Assembly: GCA_002471345.1 (NCBI GenBank)
Contig: DKPS01000275.1
Coordinates: 505 to 16,788 of the forward strand
Direction of reading: 5' to 3'
Length of the DNA stretch: 16,284 bases
From: Saprospiraceae bacterium UBA7328
GTDB taxonomy: Bacteria > Bacteroidota > Bacteroidia > Chitinophagales > Saprospiraceae
Below the pieces are notes generated by a model that had not been told where the DNA came from, did not search any database, and worked only from the letters and a program-made list of their open reading frames with translations. Shown here piece after piece: positions 14,940 to 16,284 of this stretch (the stretch's first letter is position 1; each line of letters begins with the position of its first letter). A program made the position numbers and the translations under genes.

Positions 14940-14961
14940 CTAATTTTTTAATATTTCGTTT

Positions 14962-16284
14962 CTATTTCTTCCAAACGTTATTCTCTCTATTTCTGTCCAT
15001 CATCATATTACTCGCATCTATCTGGACTCCTTTCACTGCTTTATCTACTTCCATAGTATAAATGGGATGAGTCCAAGCCCAATCTTTGAGAACTTCAACA
15101 GATTGTTTTGCAAATTTCTTTTCCCCTCTCATCAATGTAATAGGAATATGAAACAATTTGGTAGCACCGTCTTCAAATGTAACAGTGACATCCAAAGGCA
15201 TTGGCATCTGTTCTAGTTTCATTAAATCTATTCTCGTCTTTCCATCTTGCTCAGTTACTTCTCCTACAGCATAATCCGCCATATCACGAGTATAAACGAA
15301 ATATTCTTTGAACCAATCCAACTCAAGACCTGACTCCAATTCCATAATTCTAAAGAAGTCATTAGGATTAGGGTGTTTGAATTTCCATGTTTCAAAATAT
15401 CTCAAAAGAGCTGATTCAAATACATCTTTGCCCATAATATATTGCAATTGTGATAAGCACACTGCACCTTTTGTATAAGCAGCAACTCCATAAGCTCGGT
15501 TAGTCTTGAAGTGATCAGAGTGTATACTCAAAGGTTGATCATTACCAGTATTGGCAAATCTCACAAACCCTTCTACAGATCTTATATGAGGGTTTGGCAC
15601 AAAATCGCCTGGGATCAATTGTCTAGCCCTCAAATGATTCATTGTCGCCGCAGAAGCCCATGAAGTGAATCCTTCGTCCATCCATGAATAGAGGCTTTCA
15701 TTTGTTCCCAAAATCATTTGGTACCAGCTATGCATCCATTCATGCACGCTCACTCCTACTAAACTGCCTATATTCCTTTCTCCTGTAATTAATGTTGCCA
15801 TAGGGTACTCCATACCGCCATCTCCTCCTTGGATAAAAGAATATACTGGATAAGGGTATTTGCCATAATTAGCATTTATATATTCTAAGGCATTATCTAA
15901 AATATCAGGGAGCAGCTTCCAATTATCTGTGGTTTTGGGACCAGGGATATATGCGAAATAAACCTTCGTCCCATCATGAAAGACTTTGCTATCCACTACA
16001 TAGTCCTTATCAGCTCCCCACATAAAATCATGTACATTTTCAGCTTTGAAATGCCATTCAATCTTTCCTTTATGAGATTTAGCTCTTTTTACATCTGCAT
16101 ATCCTCTTCCTATTTTATCCGCATTTTGCAGAACACCACTAGCAGCTAATGTATACTTTTTGTCAATGTTGATTTTGACATCAAAATCTCCCCATACCCC
16201 GTGAAATTCTCTTCCTATATATGGATTTGCGTGCCATCCTTGATAGTCATATTCACACACTTTTGGATACCACTGAGCCATAGA
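14962..16284 (-). CDS. M1-family metallopeptidase, C-terminal 440 residues, runs off right edge
   Basis: The frame is open to base 16284 with no true start in view (the Met at 16281 is internal: WYPKVCEYDYQGWHANPYIGREFHG is mid-protein family sequence). The zinc site is complete: HEWMH at 180-184 counted from that Met, 18 residues, then the third ligand E203 in WMDEGF; GGMEYP at 155-160 is the GxMEN-like exopeptidase loop, and Y269 in AAYTKGA is the likely catalytic tyrosine. The C-terminal part (VTVTFEDGATKLFHIPI and ending NNVWKK) holds the usual beta-rich module and no T9SS tail. It should be an active aminopeptidase, probably exported as many Bacteroidota homologues are, but its N-terminus is missing. 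It belongs to a different M1 branch from the left-edge gene, judged by wording of shared segments. A terminator lies 22 nt downstream. Confidence 0.93.
   Translation of the reverse strand, partial: SMAQWYPKVCEYDYQGWHANPYIGREFHGVWGDFDVKINIDKKYTLAASGVLQNADKIGRGYADVKRAKSHKGKIEWHFKAENVHDFMWGADKDYVVDSKVFHDGTKVYFAYIPGPKTTDNWKLLPDILDNALEYINANYGKYPYPVYSFIQGGDGGMEYPMATLITGERNIGSLVGVSVHEWMHSWYQMILGTNESLYSWMDEGFTSWASAATMNHLRARQLIPGDFVPNPHIRSVEGFVRFANTGNDQPLSIHSDHFKTNRAYGVAAYTKGAVCLSQLQYIMGKDVFESALLRYFETWKFKHPNPNDFFRIMELESGLELDWFKEYFVYTRDMADYAVGEVTEQDGKTRIDLMKLEQMPMPLDVTVTFEDGATKLFHIPITLMRGEKKFAKQSVEVLKDWAWTHPIYTMEVDKAVKGVQIDASNMMMDRNRENNVWKK

Noticed and set aside
16279..16281. Met at the right edge as the start of the M1 peptidase
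   Set aside because: The sequence around it matches internal M1 sequence, and an M1 enzyme needs its N-terminal domain upstream.

Overview
The window looks like the chromosome of a low-GC, free-living Bacteroidota bacterium, perhaps a Cytophagia- or Saprospiria-type marine or soil lineage. The evidence is a 1942-residue secreted protein ending in a type A sorting domain of the type IX secretion system (T9SS, found only in this phylum and relatives), A/T-rich gene starts without Shine-Dalgarno sequences, and one good match to the Bacteroidota promoter (TTG, 21 nt, TAnnTTTG). Species cannot be told from the sequence. I see no RNA genes, insertion sequences, CRISPR, integrase or phage genes.

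Left part (1-4857): on the minus strand pepP (Xaa-Pro aminopeptidase) is followed after 36 nt by the 5' end of an exported M1-family metallopeptidase that runs off the left edge, a likely peptide-degrading operon. A small exported NTF2-like protein (plus strand) converges on tesB (acyl-CoA thioesterase II, minus strand). tesB is divergent from an acyl-CoA dehydrogenase gene, and the two share a short intergenic region with an inverted repeat; both act on acyl-CoA and may be co-regulated.

Middle (4858-11877): a large imperfect hairpin precedes the giant T9SS cargo gene. Its product has an Asp-box (BNR) beta-propeller, Ig-like segments, a LamG/concanavalin-like lectin domain, four Cys-containing HYR-like repeats, three repeats with a GP core and Cys, a PKD domain and the sorting tail. 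It is followed by a lipoprotein carrying three zinc-ribbon-like repeats and then by a 332-bp stretch without a confident gene.

Right part (11878-16284): a two-gene ABC exporter (ATPase and ABC-2 permease, 4 nt apart), then a promoter, a possible 53-codon small ORF and a 75-residue uncharacterised protein ending at a strong bidirectional terminator. On the minus strand are a very basic Arg/Tyr-rich exported protein that seems to be an internal duplication, and the C-terminal 440 residues of a second M1 metallopeptidase that enters from the right edge and has its own terminator.

Most of the window is ordinary housekeeping and cell-surface content; no multi-gene defence or novel enzymatic system is evident. 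The parts most worth a second look are the mosaic giant protein, the triple zinc-ribbon lipoprotein, the overlapping small ORF pair behind the promoter, and the duplicated basic protein. Five start codons used here (tesB, acyl-CoA dehydrogenase, permease, basic protein and the partial M1 gene at the left edge) come from reading the sequence; for the first four, longer versions exist only by using TTG starts.
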